From Amoebidium appalachense (taxonomy: Eukaryota; Ichthyosporea), in NCBI GenBank assembly GCA_963693365.1, contig CAVNZM010000005.1, forward strand, positions 7,130,001 to 7,194,000: 64,000 bases of DNA. Direction: 5' to 3'. A program made the translations under genes and the position numbers. Numbering within the stretch: position 1 is the stretch's first letter; every line of letters starts with the position of its first letter. This document shows, piece after piece, positions 41,971 through 60,492 of the stretch. The notes beneath the pieces were generated by a model. That model saw nothing but the letters and a program-made list of their open reading frames with translations. It searched no databases and was not told where the DNA came from.

Positions 41971-42780
41971 TTTCTCCCCTTCTGTTTTGCTGCAATGTAC
42001 TTTTGTGTTGTTGTGCCACCATCCATTATGGTAATTTGGGTGGGTGGCAACGCCTATACATGTGATTCATTCAAGTTACATTAATTCTGTACGTTGATAA
42101 CCGTTCAAATGATGACTTCCATAATACATACATACAGTCCTCGGGTGAAGGGGGGAGGGCGGGAGGGGGGAGGGGGGAGGGGGGCCCGGGGGTTGTACTG
42201 AGTAAGGGGCACGAGCAAGAACCACTTTGAATCTCAAATTTTTTAAGGAACAGTTTTGCCCCCTTCCCGGCACCCCCGCTCCCCTTCCCCCCTCCCCCCC
42301 CTCCCCCCCCCCCCCCCCCCTCCGCCTCCCCCTTCCCCCCTTCCCCCGAGACCCTTCCCCACCCCCCAACCCCCCCACTTCCCTTGTTAGCAAATCAATG
42401 CACACCAGTGATACTTGCCATGATGCCGCCACCGTGTGTACGGCACCCGGGCCGGCCCATGGCAAGGTTTTAAATACGTATACATGCACATGTGCACCGG
42501 GGTTTCACTCGCACCAGGCTATCAAATGCTAATACGTACAACATATGCATGCATTTGTAATCCTTTGTAAACGTACATGTCCGTGCAGCGGCACGCTACG
42601 GACATGTGGGTTGCAGGCACCAACGCTGAGGTGTTTCTAAAAACAGAAACTTGAAGATAAACATTGCCAGCTCAACGGACACAGTGTACACTGTACAGTC
42701 GACGACAGCTGGAATTCATGAATTCAGGAGCTATCATGCAATTCGTTCCAGATCATGATGCCCAGTTACGGTGTTGTTTT
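37384..42780. other. Large repeat-rich spacer, no gene supported
   Basis: Downstream of LAMTOR3. It holds (CA)n at 37738-37825 and 38351-38409, CA tracts from about 39553 to 39710, several poly-G blocks at 38782-38805 and 39117-39280, and C-rich stretches at 39820-39920, 41398-41600 and 41937-41970. Short open stretches at 39979-40152 and 40260-40472 have no splice or family support. An imperfect palindrome centred on GTTAAC lies near 40548-40573. Confidence 0.45.
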
Positions 42781-43389
42781 ATTGGCCACTGCCAGCTCAT
42801 TATAATTGGCTACTTTACGGACCTTGTTTCAATGATTGGCCCTTGGGACCTTCGCCCAATCAGAACGCAGCCGGATAAGCATTACTATTGGCTGCAGGAT
42901 TTTATTGAGGCTCATGTAACAGCGGGTGTTTGCACCAGCCAAGTCACCAAATCTACAAAAAAAATAGCCTTATTCTATTGCAAATTAAGGTTATGTTGAT
43001 TATTTGGAATACAAATTACAATTGAAAAATGCTCGAGTGCTTATTCCACGCGTGCATTACCTGGATTTTCGATTTTAATGAACCGCTGGGCTCCGCAGAG
43101 GTAGGCCGCGCATGAGATCCGGCGCATTCCACGGATCCTTTAATAGCCCTAACGGGGAAAATCGTTATGTGCATAAGCATATAATTCCATGTACGTATTT
43201 TAATTTTTATTTTTATATAAGTCATAATAACAAATCTAATAATCAAAGGCGTAGGCCTAGCATAATGACATCAATAGAGAAGTGACCATTTTTCTATACA
43301 TTCTCTTCTCGCTCCCCGGATTGGCGAAAGTCATGTTACCACTGCTCCAGATGATTGGCTTATAGGTGATCTTCAGTTATTGAACCAAT
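42781..43389. promoter_or_regulatory. Cluster of eight CCAAT boxes
   Basis: ATTGG or CCAAT pentamers occur at 42781, 42805, 42835, 42856, 42887, 43320, 43354 and 43385. The first five lie within 111 bp. The sequence is free of long simple repeats. CCAAT boxes are bound by NF-Y/HAP complexes; the cluster is 0.5-1.1 kb upstream of the membrane-protein gene at 43894, so a promoter role is plausible but unproven. Confidence 0.4.
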
Positions 43390-43893
43390 CACAAGCATCT
43401 GCTCTAAACCGCCGGCGTCTCGCTGAGCTCATGTAAACGCGTGTGGAGTTACGCCATGTTCTCTAAACTAAAACAAATAATCGATTGGGTTTTTTAAACT
43501 TTTTACGAGTCAGATCATGCGGACTTTTTTTTGCTTTGCTGAGTCAGTGGGTGACCCAACTATACTCCCACGCTCAGACTTTGTACTGGCAGTCGATCGA
43601 AGGCTTGACTTTTGTGGTGTGTAGCGTCCTCCCTGTTTGTTTCGTTTCGTTCACATGAACAATGGAGTTACATGGGGCACACAAGTAATAAGGCATTAGA
43701 ATATTAGAGCCTCAAACACTACCTTCATTTAAAACACAACTAGAAACGGTACAGGAACGTAAACATACAGGCTCAAACCTTTACACAACCAGGTGGTGTT
43801 CTTTGCAGTTTGAGTACAGCTTGGAAAGCACACAGTAGCACAGCACACATAAGGGGACACGAGAAGGCACAGGCCTTCTCCACACATGTTAGC

Positions 43894-45348
43894 ATGAAAA
43901 AGTTGCTGCTTGTGGCCGCAGCAGCTGCTGTGCTAGAAAATGCAGCAGGTAGGAGTGCGTTCCACCACGAATCAGAACACCATGTTACTGGAGCCTATGT
44001 TCCATTGGCGGTAGCAGAGGGGCCCCCACTTGCACGGGTGGCACCGCAGGGTTACCGAAGAACGGCGCGGTCACTCGCGGACCCAGTACAGCAGTATCAA
44101 AACCAGGCACCACATGTACCTTATAGAGTAATTGCCGATACAGGTAAGAACTCGGAGTGAATCGGGGTACAACTCGAGCTGTCGTGTTTGTGGGTGTGGG
44201 AGGTCGGTGCAGTCATTGTGTGCATACTGTGGTTAATATGGGGAGGATATGCGTGGTTTCTTTGTGCTGTTCATGTGGGTATTGTTAGTTGGTTGTGCAG
44301 GAGTGATGTGAATGCACATTCACCCGTTTCCTGTATGGTTGTTGTTGTTGCCGTTGTTGGTGTTGAGCATGCTCTGCGCATGGTTGGTTACCATTACTCA
44401 TGATCCCGAGCTGTGTTGCACCGGGGCATTATGGAAGGAGTACTGCAACAATTTGAAGCTTTCCTCTGAATGGGGCATTACTAGCACAATCACTGGAAGG
44501 TTGTTATGCTGACCCATAGAGCGAACACGAAGATGGCAGAAAGTTGAAAGTTTATATCTGGAGATGTGGCGAGAAGGGCAAACGAGAGAAGACAATGGTG
44601 ATGTTAGTTTTGATAACCAATTCCTGCACTACGTTTTGAGAGCTGCTGTTGAAGGGACATCGGGGACAACACACTGACGTCCTGTCGACTCCTTCCCTCC
44701 TCCCCTCCCCTCCCCCCCTCCCCCCCCCCCCCCACACCTCCCTTCCTCCCTCGCCCATTCCACCTATCACCTGCCGCGTTGCAACAACACCTTTGCCGAT
44801 GACTTCGTCTGCATGTTCACCCACCACAACACATGGCGCCGGCATGCTCATACCCTTAACAACACACAAATGCACATACACACAGGCCTCTCACTCGAAC
44901 CAAACCATACAACCACCATCTCTCTGAAAAACACACACACACACACACACACACCTTCCCCTGTACATCCCCTGCTTGTACATAGACTTCCCCCACATCC
45001 CCCCCTCCCCCCCCAAATCCCCCCCCCAACCCCCCCCCCCCTCCCCTTCCCCCACCTGCAGATCCCAAACTGCACCTACAAACGGGTGTCAACCAATATC
45101 CAGGCGACGCGGAACGACAAGCGTTTCTCGAGTGGTATGCCCAGCAACAGGCTCAACAAGAACAGGCGCTACTCGACGCACGAGCAAAATCAAACAGCCC
45201 GGAGGTTCAGGAGCAAAACGACCAAATCGTCGCAATGGCACTCGGCATCACGTTTGGTTTTGTCGCGGCGGTGGCGATTGTGGTAGGGACGGTGTACGCA
45301 CACAAGAAAGGGTGGTTGGATAGGGGGGGAAAGAAGTCATCTGCATAA
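43894..45348 (+). CDS. Small type I single-pass membrane protein, unrecognised
   Basis: Exons 43894-44143 and 45062-45348 (GTAAGA donor, CTGCAG acceptor, phase 1) give 178 residues. Residues 1-19 form a classic signal peptide: MKKLLL followed by VAAAAA. The ectodomain (about 20-142) has no cysteines visible, a His-rich start (FHHESEHH), Pro/Arg-rich middle and a Gln/Glu-rich helical stretch (WYAQQQAQQEQALLDARAK) next to the membrane. Residues about 143-163 (ALGITFGFVAAVAIVVGTVYA region) are a transmembrane helix, followed by a short basic tail HKKGW...GGKKSSA. The simplest reading is a plasma- or endomembrane protein with the N-terminus outside. The ATG was chosen because it starts the signal peptide; no upstream in-frame ATG exists. 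I know no matching family. Confidence 0.7.
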
Positions 45349-45763
45349 CGGTATAACGTACTAACATGACTGTAATGATGGCCTAGTGTAGTGCGACATA
45401 ATGACAGATTGTGTGTCTTTGTGTTTGTCAATGATACGAGTTTTTTGAGGTTTGGGCTTTAGCATACCATGACCATGAAAGCTTACATGTCACCCAACGG
45501 CCACAAAAATGCGGGTCCGGATAGTGAACATGCGAGCTGATAGGGAGGGGCGAGACTCTTGAGCAAACACAAAGAATTATGAAGGCCACAGGTTCCCTGG
45601 ATAATGTGTAGAGCATTTCGGGCTGACAACGTGATGTATATATCGTTTTTTTTTGGATTGTACATAACCTTTTTTTTTTTTTGACTGTAAAAAAGCACGT
45701 CATTTTTAACCAATCCTGTCCATGTGTGTGTACGTTTGAACATTGGGTAGGTTAGGGTAGGGT

Positions 45764-45808
<45 letters not shown>

Positions 45809-46717
45809 AAGCTGGTTTTTTTTTTTTTTTTTTAATTAACATACATGTGTTGCTGTTGCCTGTTTCTGTGTGCTTGAAAATACATTTCCACTTTCGTGAT
45901 CTTCACAGCGCTGACACCATGCCATACACGATTGCCATACATACTTGCATTGGGCAAAAATTTCAGTTTCAAGATGAGGAACCTTTTGCTCAGATTTAGA
46001 CACAAAGCAATCGATAAAACACAACACAAATACACTCATTTTTTGAATACACAGCGAACATATTCGTACATGAACACAAGAGAATAATTGCCATGAAGTT
46101 AGTTGGATAACAGAAAACACACCATAACAGAAAAACGAGGCACGTCTTGATCTGCCTTTGCTGCTTCGCGGGTTATCGAAGCACGGGCCACAGATGAATA
46201 AATACAAGTCATACAAGTATGTGGTGGCAAACTATATGCAATTCATAGAACATCTGGTGGCACAGGTGGTTACCGTACCAAAACTGAACCCTTGAAGTTT
46301 CTGCCGATGGTTCTACTAGCGAGTTGTGGTGGTGCAGAGGTGGTGTGTTGGTGCAAACGCACGCAAGTGAATTTGTTGTGTCCGTAAATGTGCATGCACA
46401 CCCACACTCAGTGTGGCCTTGCCTGAGCAAACGTCGGGTCTGTGTGGGAAGTATTGAACAATTGGAACAACAGTACCACAGCACTATTTTATCTACACCA
46501 TACCTTCCCCAAAGAGCCCATGTGTGTGTAAGGGTGAAAGTGTCGATAAGGCGGGCACACCTTTGCAAGAAAGCATCAATAGTGTACCTGAAAGCAAGCC
46601 CTGGGTGTGTTTGTGTGTGTGTGGAGGGGGGGAGGGGGGGGGGGGGGGGGGGGGGGGGGGAGCAGGAAAAGAAGGGGAAATGAGGAATGACGAGGAAGGT
46701 GTGGAAAACGGGGAGGA

Positions 46718-46780
<63 letters not shown>

Positions 46781-46919
46781 GGTTGTTATCAGGTCGTCAT
46801 TTGAATGGTGGTTTTTTTTTTTTTTTTGTTGCATGCATAATAAAACTATAAAAAGTAGGAATGTGGAAATGGTGGTGGTGGTGGTGGTGGTGGTGGTGGT
46901 GGTGGTGGTGGTGGTGGTG

Positions 46920-46950
<31 letters not shown>

Positions 46951-47251
46951 CTCAGGGAGGAGGGAAGGGAAGGGGGGAGGGGGGAGGTGTGGGTGGGGGT
47001 TCCAGATGGGTGGCACACGCCGATTAATAATAAAGTTCAACATTATAACTTGCTACGATTGGTCCAGATCGAATTTGGTTCGATCAGATTAGCCATACAA
47101 GGAAACTCAAAAAAATAACAAGGGGGCCCTACCTGTCCTATATACGACACCTGCTTACCAAAGACGATCACCCGGCCCCAACAATTGTTTTGTCATAGTA
47201 TAGGGGGGTAAAGGTCAGTGTCTCCCGGACGATCCCACGGCATCTTAAGTC

Positions 47252-47291
<40 letters not shown>

Positions 47292-48542
47292 ACCCTCCCC
47301 CCCCGCACACACACATACACAAGGAAAGTTACACTCCTTTGCCTGCTTCGACAACGATACATTTGTAAGCAATTGACATGCATCATAATGATGCTCAGTC
47401 GTCAGCTGAATTGCAAGCCAAACACACTTTTTTTTTTCCTTCTTTTTTTTCTTTTCTTTTTTTCCCTCTTACACCTTCCTGTGCACACCAGGCTTGGCCC
47501 TGAAGTCCACAAAAACATTTCGCAGTGTTTCTGCGTTCCGGACGTAAAACACTTCTACAAATTACTTCTAATTAATATTTTGCAGCCGCTTACTATATAT
47601 ATATATTACGATTGGCTGTGCCTGTGCATGTGCACCGCATGTGTGTGTGTGTGTGTGTGATACACGAATGTTTTTCGTTAATTTCCAGGTTTTTTTTTTT
47701 AAAACGCCTTGTCGCAGGAACCTACAACAGCTGTCGTTGGACAGTATCGGCCACACAGGAGAACTACCACCTCGTTTGTAACACCGGCAACCGTTTCAGA
47801 TACTTATTAGGCATACCAGGCACGTCCTGGCTGTGCCCTCTAGCCTATGTACGAATAAGTCGATGCCGTCTCTATTTTTCAAGGGTAGGTGAGTCACGTA
47901 CATCAGCCCCTCTCCGGATCGTCCGCCGCCCCTTGAAAAATAAGAGCTAACTCAGAAGGTGGCTGGATAGGCATATAGTGGAAACATAGTATGGTGGGCT
48001 GGCGCATGCACGGCCCGTGTTTTACTGGGCATGTCCTCTGACTGAACGGGACTGGAAATGTAGCATATCACCGCCAACGAACACAGCTGAAAAGACACCG
48101 TCTCCGTAACAAATTGTATTGAAATTTTCCGTCGAACTTTGGCTGCCACCGGAGCCGATTGCAAGTTCAAACCAGAACACATACGAAAAACCCACTCTAA
48201 TCCTGCATGATCCTAAGTGATCACACTAGTACTTCAGGAATCCCAGGGGGACCCTGCGATGGGAAGGGGAGAGGAAGAAAAAAAAAAAAAAAAAAGAAAA
48301 AGAAAGAATCAGATATTCGCATACAAAAGGATCTCGAAAAATGAAAGGGCAAAAAAACAAAAACAAAACAAACAAACAAACAAACAAACAAACAAAAAAA
48401 CACCATACGTTTGCCTCAAAGAAAATTCAGCTCAGAATTCGAAATAGATCCGTTCATTGACACGAGTCATTTAACCAAAAGCAGTATTTTTCTGACTCGA
48501 AAAAACAACCGCGAATTCCCACACCAAACCTTCCAGGCTCAT
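45349..48542. other. Spacer with poly-G, (GGT)n and an inverted repeat
   Basis: Poly-G at about 45763-45806, G58 at 46721-46778, (GGT)17 or so at 46869-46920, poly-C near 47257-47289 and (ACAA)n at about 48361-48396. Arms TATTTTTCAAGGG near 47871-47883 and CCCTTGAAAAATA near 47931-47943 form a stem with a ~47-nt loop. A plus-strand stretch after CTTGTCGCAG at 47718 is open for 30 codons to a TAG, but no partner exons were found. Confidence 0.4.
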
Positions 48543-54534
<5,992 letters not shown>

Positions 54535-55568
54535 GTTGCTCCGTTCGAAACGCTTTAAACTAGGAAACGGTGGTGAAGGGCGATAGATCACTAAAGCAAG
54601 TGTGCTTGCTTTGAGTGAAACTGTGAATGTGACAGTCTGACAGTGCGTGCAGCAGCAAAACTCGGGAACAGTGTTCCCGAGAGCTCGGGAATGCGGACTG
54701 GCCAAAAAAGAAAAAAAAGAAAAAAAATAAAAAGACCCTGGACAATGATTGGTTCCCAGGGCTCACAGAATTTAGCTATATATGGCATAGCTTGCAACGA
54801 TTGGTGAACTAAAAGTGGACGGATCTAGATTCTATCATTATCATTAGATCCACGGCCATCTTGAGCTTTTGGGAGGGGAAGGAGGGGGGAAGGGGGGAAG
54901 AGAGGAGGAAGATACGTGGACACGTACCGCCACCGGTTGTTATGGAACACCACCACAGCTGAGTTATAAACTACGTGGTTTATAGAGGCGCGTTTAAACG
55001 CACAAGAATGAAAGTGAACAACAGGTCACGGCGTTGCACGGGGGTTGCGTTCTTCACCGTTTTGTGCGAGAGCGTGTCCTGTGTGTGTGGGTGTGAGTGA
55101 GTGTGCATGTGTGTGTCACTTTGTGTTTCTGCTTTTGTGTGAGTGCTGCGTAGGACGTGTAACATAGTTCAGTAACGTAGCATATCCAGTTAAGCGATTT
55201 ATGCATAAGAGGCCCCGGGAGAAGGAGGAGAGGGAGGGAAGGGAAGGAAAGGGTGGGAGGAGGGGGATCCGGAGTTGGGCTCACAGATGTTTCTACTGTT
55301 TTCCGTTCATGGTCTTTCACAGACATCATCACTACGACAACATCCTTTCGTGCGTGCACATATGCAACCGGAGTGCTGCAAGGAAAACAAGTGGATAGCG
55401 GAACAGAACTTCAGGCGACAACATGTACATAGAGATCTTACACTGTGACCTCCCCTACACACTGAAAGATGTATTATAATTAGCTGGATGCAGAGTTTTC
55501 CTGCCAGGAATGACCACTCTTTGCCAGCCGTTCTTCTCCTCTTCCCCCCCCTCCCCCCCCCTCCCCCA

Positions 55569-55603
<35 letters not shown>

Positions 55604-56416
55604 CACTATCACCAACCAACCAGAACACTTGAACAGTAGCCAGTTTCTTTCAACATTGATCAGCGTAGCCGAGGGAAGAAAAACATGGAGGCTACAACGA
55701 TGGAGCCAACATAGCTTTAGACTGAAAGGCACCGGTGTTTTCTGATCAAATCATACACATGACTTGAGTCATTCAAATGCGCTTTATGTTGCTATACCAA
55801 AATTGTGGGTCAGAAAAACAGAGGGACACTATCACAAGTGCTCGCATGGTACCCCGAGAACGGAAAAAGGAGGAATCGACCTCAACACTTCACACAACCT
55901 TCAGACCTTTGTACCTTCAAGTTCTTGTGTTTTGTGCATGTGCACGTGCACCGAGAAGATAACCGTCATCGCAGTGACAATTAGAGTTTTTATTAGCTTC
56001 ACCTAATTTGTTGTATAAAACATTACAAACCGAGCCGCTAAGCCTTTAGGGTTTAAAAAGAATATTGTTTTTAAAAAATTATCAGATATCAGTCTTTAGC
56101 CTTACCGGCCATTCTGGGTTCCAGAAACATAGTGGCTCCCACTGCGGCAGAGCTCGGCGGAGCACAGTCAGAAGAAAACCAAACACCTGAACACAGTGGA
56201 AAAAAGTACCTTATAGCTTTGACATAGAGCGAAAGCCTTGCTTTAATACAGTGCTTAACGTGACTTCGTTTTCCCATTTGTCTGCTCTGAAAAATCAACA
56301 AACAAGCACGTTCATTCATCGTGCCAAAGCTATAATCTATGCTTTTAAATTCTCTGAGGCGGCCGTAGCAAAAAACCCTAAAACCACAACTTTTATTTTT
56401 GAAAAGAACATCCAGC
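54535..56416. promoter_or_regulatory. Divergent spacer between the hydrolase and MAX genes
   Basis: The spacer holds a 21-bp palindrome with one central base (CTCGGGAACA-G-TGTTCCCGAG) at 54661-54681, about 130 bp upstream of the hydrolase start. ATTGG occurs near 54749 and a TATATA near 54777. An E-box CACGTG lies at 55943-55948, 469 bp upstream of the MAX start codon; MAX dimers bind this hexamer, so self-regulation is possible but unproven. A short (CA)n lies at about 55569-55606. No exon was found. Confidence 0.4.
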
Positions 56417-56779
56417 ATGCAGGACCCATATGGTGGCGCATACCCGGCCGGCTCAGGTATGGGGATGAGCGCAGACTACAACAACGGGTCTCAGTCAGAT
56501 GCCGACCCCTCACGCAAAGACAAGCGTGCACACCACACAGCACTCGAGAGAAAAAGACGCGACCACATCAAAGATAAGTTTGCTGTGTTGCACGCAGAAG
56601 TTCCTGGTCTAGCCCAGCAAGATAAGGCTTCTAGGTCGCTGATTTTGTCCAAGGCAACGGAATATATCCAGCAGATGACGCACGCAAACGACCAGGTTAT
56701 GGCGGAGGTGGATGACCTGAAGAGGCAGAATGCCATGTTGCACGAGCAGATCAGGCAGCTGGAGCAGCAGGGGAAGTAA
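56417..56779 (+). CDS. MAX: MAX, bHLH-leucine-zipper transcription factor
   Basis: MAX is the obligate dimer partner of Myc, Mad/Mxd and Mnt and binds CACGTG E-boxes in the nucleus. One uninterrupted exon encodes 120 residues. An N-terminal Gly/Ser/Asp-rich segment (1-32) precedes the basic region [20 protein letters not shown] (about 36-55), identical to animal MAX at the E-box-contacting His, Glu and Arg positions. The helix-loop-helix runs to about 90, including [18 protein letters not shown], and a zipper follows with [16 protein letters not shown] (101-116). It is shorter than human MAX (160), lacking its C-terminal tail. The first ATG after an in-frame stop-free lead is 56417. No CDS intron, unlike most genes here. 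An upstream 5'UTR intron cannot be excluded. Confidence 0.94.
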   Translation: MQDPYGGAYPAGSGMGMSADYNNGSQSDADPSRKDKRAHHTALERKRRDHIKDKFAVLHAEVPGLAQQDKASRSLILSKATEYIQQMTHANDQVMAEVDDLKRQNAMLHEQIRQLEQQGK

Positions 56780-58929
56780 ATTTATTGCTTTTTTTTGGAT
56801 TGTTTTCAGTTTTTTCTGGTACTCATCTCACCGTGATGTTAAATGCATCAGGTTGCTGTGTTGTGGTGTGCATGCACGGAGAAACCGTGTCATGCGCTAG
56901 CTTGAGCAAGCCTACTTTTTCTTTGGGTTTGCTCTTAGCCATGTGTGTGTGTAGACTCGTGTCCCTGTAGGTGCACTGTGGGGCCAGCATTTAATAATCG
57001 TGTGCAGGGGCGGGGTTATGGAGATTAGTGGCTTTTTGTGCATGAAAAGACTATGAAAGCCTTTTTTTGTGTTTGCCAAGCCACTAATAGACACCGATTT
57101 TGACACATTACACATGACACATAATTTATGATTGAATGAACTGATTTTATGACACAAATGATTTGATATACAGCCATAGGTTTTAATGAATCAAGAGCCA
57201 CAGCTATAACGAATGGCAAGAGAAGTTATGTGATAGCAGCTGTTTTGACCCTTGTGCATGCATGTTAGCTGCACGGGAAACCAACATCCTTTGGTAGTAC
57301 CACGGTACAATATATCTACGAGAACAAGCTTATATGAGAACAAGTTGATGTGCAACTGAAGGGCCGCCCTGCTCTCCAAAGGAATATGTAAGCTTGGAAC
57401 GATGACATGGCACCGGTTACGAAAGATTCTGTTCTGTTGCAACGGGATTGGTGCGGCCACGCCACCCCTGTGAATATGACTAATAACCTCCCCCCACACC
57501 ACCACCGCCACTAAACTACTGATTATCATGCACAATCTTAATGTGTGCTCCTTCTCTCCTTCCCCCCCCCCCCCTCTCCTCCTCCCCTCCACCCCCCCCC
57601 CTCCTGCATCATCTGCATGATGTCATCCGTCATGAATGTGCGTGTGAACGTGTGCACTTGGTACTCTGTGACTCCCTCCCGGGCCTACCACCCCCTTTCT
57701 CTTTCGATTGACTTGAGCCCCCTAGCCTGCCCCCGAAGATGCGTTCTGCGGGAACATGTTGCTGGTATTGCATATAAGTGAAAGTTTGCCTTTGCATGTG
57801 TCCTGCACCGTGTTCCTCACTGTATAGTTCAACTTACGGTATTGCGTGCCGTGTGCGGCGTTTTCTGAGCACCCCCCCCCCCCCCCCCCCCCCTCCCCCT
57901 CCCCGCTTCTTGTGCGATTCTCAGCTCTGTTGCTTTTTGTTCTGTTCACATAAATAGCCATGCACATGCTCGTCTGTGTCAAGACGGGCGCCCACCCATG
58001 CTTGACTGCGCACATGTACAACCTTGCTGGTTAACATATATGTTGTGTTTTCTTTGTCTTTTTTGTTCATGTTGTGTGTGCGCGTGTATCAGGGAGAAGG
58101 GAAGGGTAGGGTGGGTGGGTGGGGGGGGGAGGAGCAGAGGCATTGATAGAAACACGATGGCCCCCTGCAACCAATAGTAGTCACATGAGACAGGACCGGA
58201 CACCCATGCCCCGAGCATTCATAACACCAAAAATCTCTGGAGGTCATCCTGTGGCCTTCACAGAACAAATTTACGGAAATCAGAACGTGAAATATACACG
58301 TAGCTACTTTTACAACCACCTATATATAGCTACCCAAAGGTCAGGCGTCATGCCCATTGCATGCCTTGGCCCATAGAAATGTGTCACTTAAAACGTGCCA
58401 TACTACAATTCTACAGTTACGCCGTTTTTACTAAACACAATCGTCATGATATGCAATAGACAAAAAAAAATAATAAATAGGGAAGGAGTGTTTTGACAAG
58501 GGTGCAAGGCTTAGCAGTGAGATGGAAATACCAAGGCACCCAATTCACAACTACCACCCGAAAAAGTATGGTCCGAAATCAAGAAACAAGACAAAAAAAG
58601 GGGGGAGAAGAGGAAGCAAAAACGTCGGCGGGGCCAGTTTTAAAAAGGAAAAAAAAGACAAGAAAGAAAGAAAATAGCCTGCATCCTTGTGCTTTCCCTC
58701 CTTTTGCCCACCCACGCGTACGAGTACAGTGTTGACTGGCTCTGCAGCTCGCACAACCCTCATATCCACTTTCCGCATAAAGCATAAAAGCTCACATACG
58801 GCGTGTCTGGTGGGAAAACGGCTCGATAAGTCGGTTGATTACAACACCACCACCACCACCACCACCACCACCAACACACCCCCCTCCCCCCCCCCCCGCC
58901 CGCCCACCCACCCACCACCACCACCACGA

Positions 58930-58961
<32 letters not shown>

Positions 58962-59551
58962 GCGCACAAAGCAAAAAAAAATGGGCTGCACGATTGCTTC
59001 CTGCATAGGGACGAGAAGAAGAATCAGGGCATACACGTCCTCGTAAAACAATACATGTACTTGGATACAGAGCCGCAATCTCCAGCAAACACACGAATGA
59101 AACACACAACATTGTCAAATCCGCGCTATATTCCTACTTTTTATATAGTCTTATATTACCCACCCGCCACATGAAATACTTCTTTTACAAAATTGTTAAA
59201 AAGTTCAGGTTGGCTAATAAACCAATATCTTAATAGATGAACCCTGAGTGCTCCAACATGAACACGAATACCCCTCTGCGTACACATGTCACACGTACAC
59301 ACACGGATGCATTCAACCCCCCCCCCCCCCCCCCCCCTCCTCATCCACGCACCCCCATTTCTTCGTTGGTGGCATGGCTGGTGATCTTTCGCAAACTAAT
59401 ATGTACATATTAGGAATTCCATCTCCACTATCCAAGTGGTTGCACCCACACGCACACACCCAAAAAAAAAAAAAAAAAGAGAGAGAGAAGGGAAAATACC
59501 AAAAAAAGAAAACATCAAGGACAAACTCACATGTGAGGGCCGGCAGGGGTT
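56780..59551. other. Convergent 3' spacer of MAX and the ARG5,6-type gene
   Basis: Mostly ordinary sequence. 57781-57875 resembles a diverged copy of the dispersed repeat (TGTCCTGCACCGTGTTCC, then a poly-C run). There is a CCA/CAC triplet region with (CA)n at 58842-58959, A-rich purine tracts at about 58590-58675 and an A-run at 59461-59480. No convincing exon was found on either strand. Confidence 0.45.
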
Positions 59552-59658
59552 TCAGTGGAGAATGCCGGCATACTCGTCAAGGCCGAGAGCCACGTTCATG
59601 TTCTGCGTGTGTGTGTGTGTGTGTGTGTCGCGCGTGTGTAATGCCAGCATAGGGGGAA

Positions 59659-59692
<34 letters not shown>

Positions 59693-59986
59693 GGGGGGGG
59701 GGGAGAGGGGCAGGCGGGCGGCCGGGCAGGAGATTAGAAGGCTTGTTATCAGGAAACACTTGCATTTCTAAGCCCCTTCAATACCTAACACTCTGTATGT
59801 TAATAAGGTATTTAGCTCAATTGGTAGAGATTTGGGATTTATAAAAATCTTTAAAATAATTTTAATGTAATGAAGGAGGAATTTACTATGATAATTTTAC
59901 ATTAGGAGTATAATTAAATCATTTAATTTTAGAAGTAGAATTAAATCATTCAATGTTTGGGGAGAGCTCTACTACGTTTTGCAGTC

Positions 59987-60029
<43 letters not shown>

Positions 60030-60030
60030 C

Positions 60031-60090
<60 letters not shown>

Positions 60091-60337
60091 AAAATCAAAA
60101 AAAAAAAAACTAACAACAAGAAGGAGAAAGAGTCCCCACCACCACCACCACCATCAGTAACAGAACACTCAACGTGCACACGTGGAAAGGGTAGGACTCG
60201 AAACTTATTAAGGTAGACATAAAATAAAAAATAAATAAATAAAAGCCCCAACACAATCGTGTCGCCGTGCAGAAACCAGAAACCACGAATTTTTATAGCA
60301 TGAGCTCTGCTTATGAAAACGGGAAAAGTGAGGAAAA

Positions 60338-60370
<33 letters not shown>

Positions 60371-60461
60371 TGGTTGGTTTACAAGGCGTTACAGAGCATG
60401 AAGCGAATATTCATGAAGGGCACTACACTGCAATTTGCGAGGGGGAGTGGGGAGGGGGGAA

Positions 60462-60492
<31 letters not shown>

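Noticed and set aside
42664-42999. 111-codon plus-strand open frame
   Set aside because: It overlaps the CCAAT-box cluster, lacks an ATG-to-stop protein with recognisable features, and reads through obvious promoter-like sequence.
44552-44881. Minus-strand open stretch within the intron of the membrane-protein gene
   Set aside because: The opposite strand is also open and protein-like there; no phase-consistent exon could be inserted in the host gene and no stand-alone gene is supported.
45740-45765. Telomere-like TTAGGG sequence
   Set aside because: Only two or three degenerate GGTTAGGG/GGGTAGGG units before a poly-G tract, in the middle of a gene-bearing region.
59807-59880. Functional tRNA gene
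   Set aside because: Only an acceptor strand and D-arm are visible; there is no plausible anticodon stem or T-arm.
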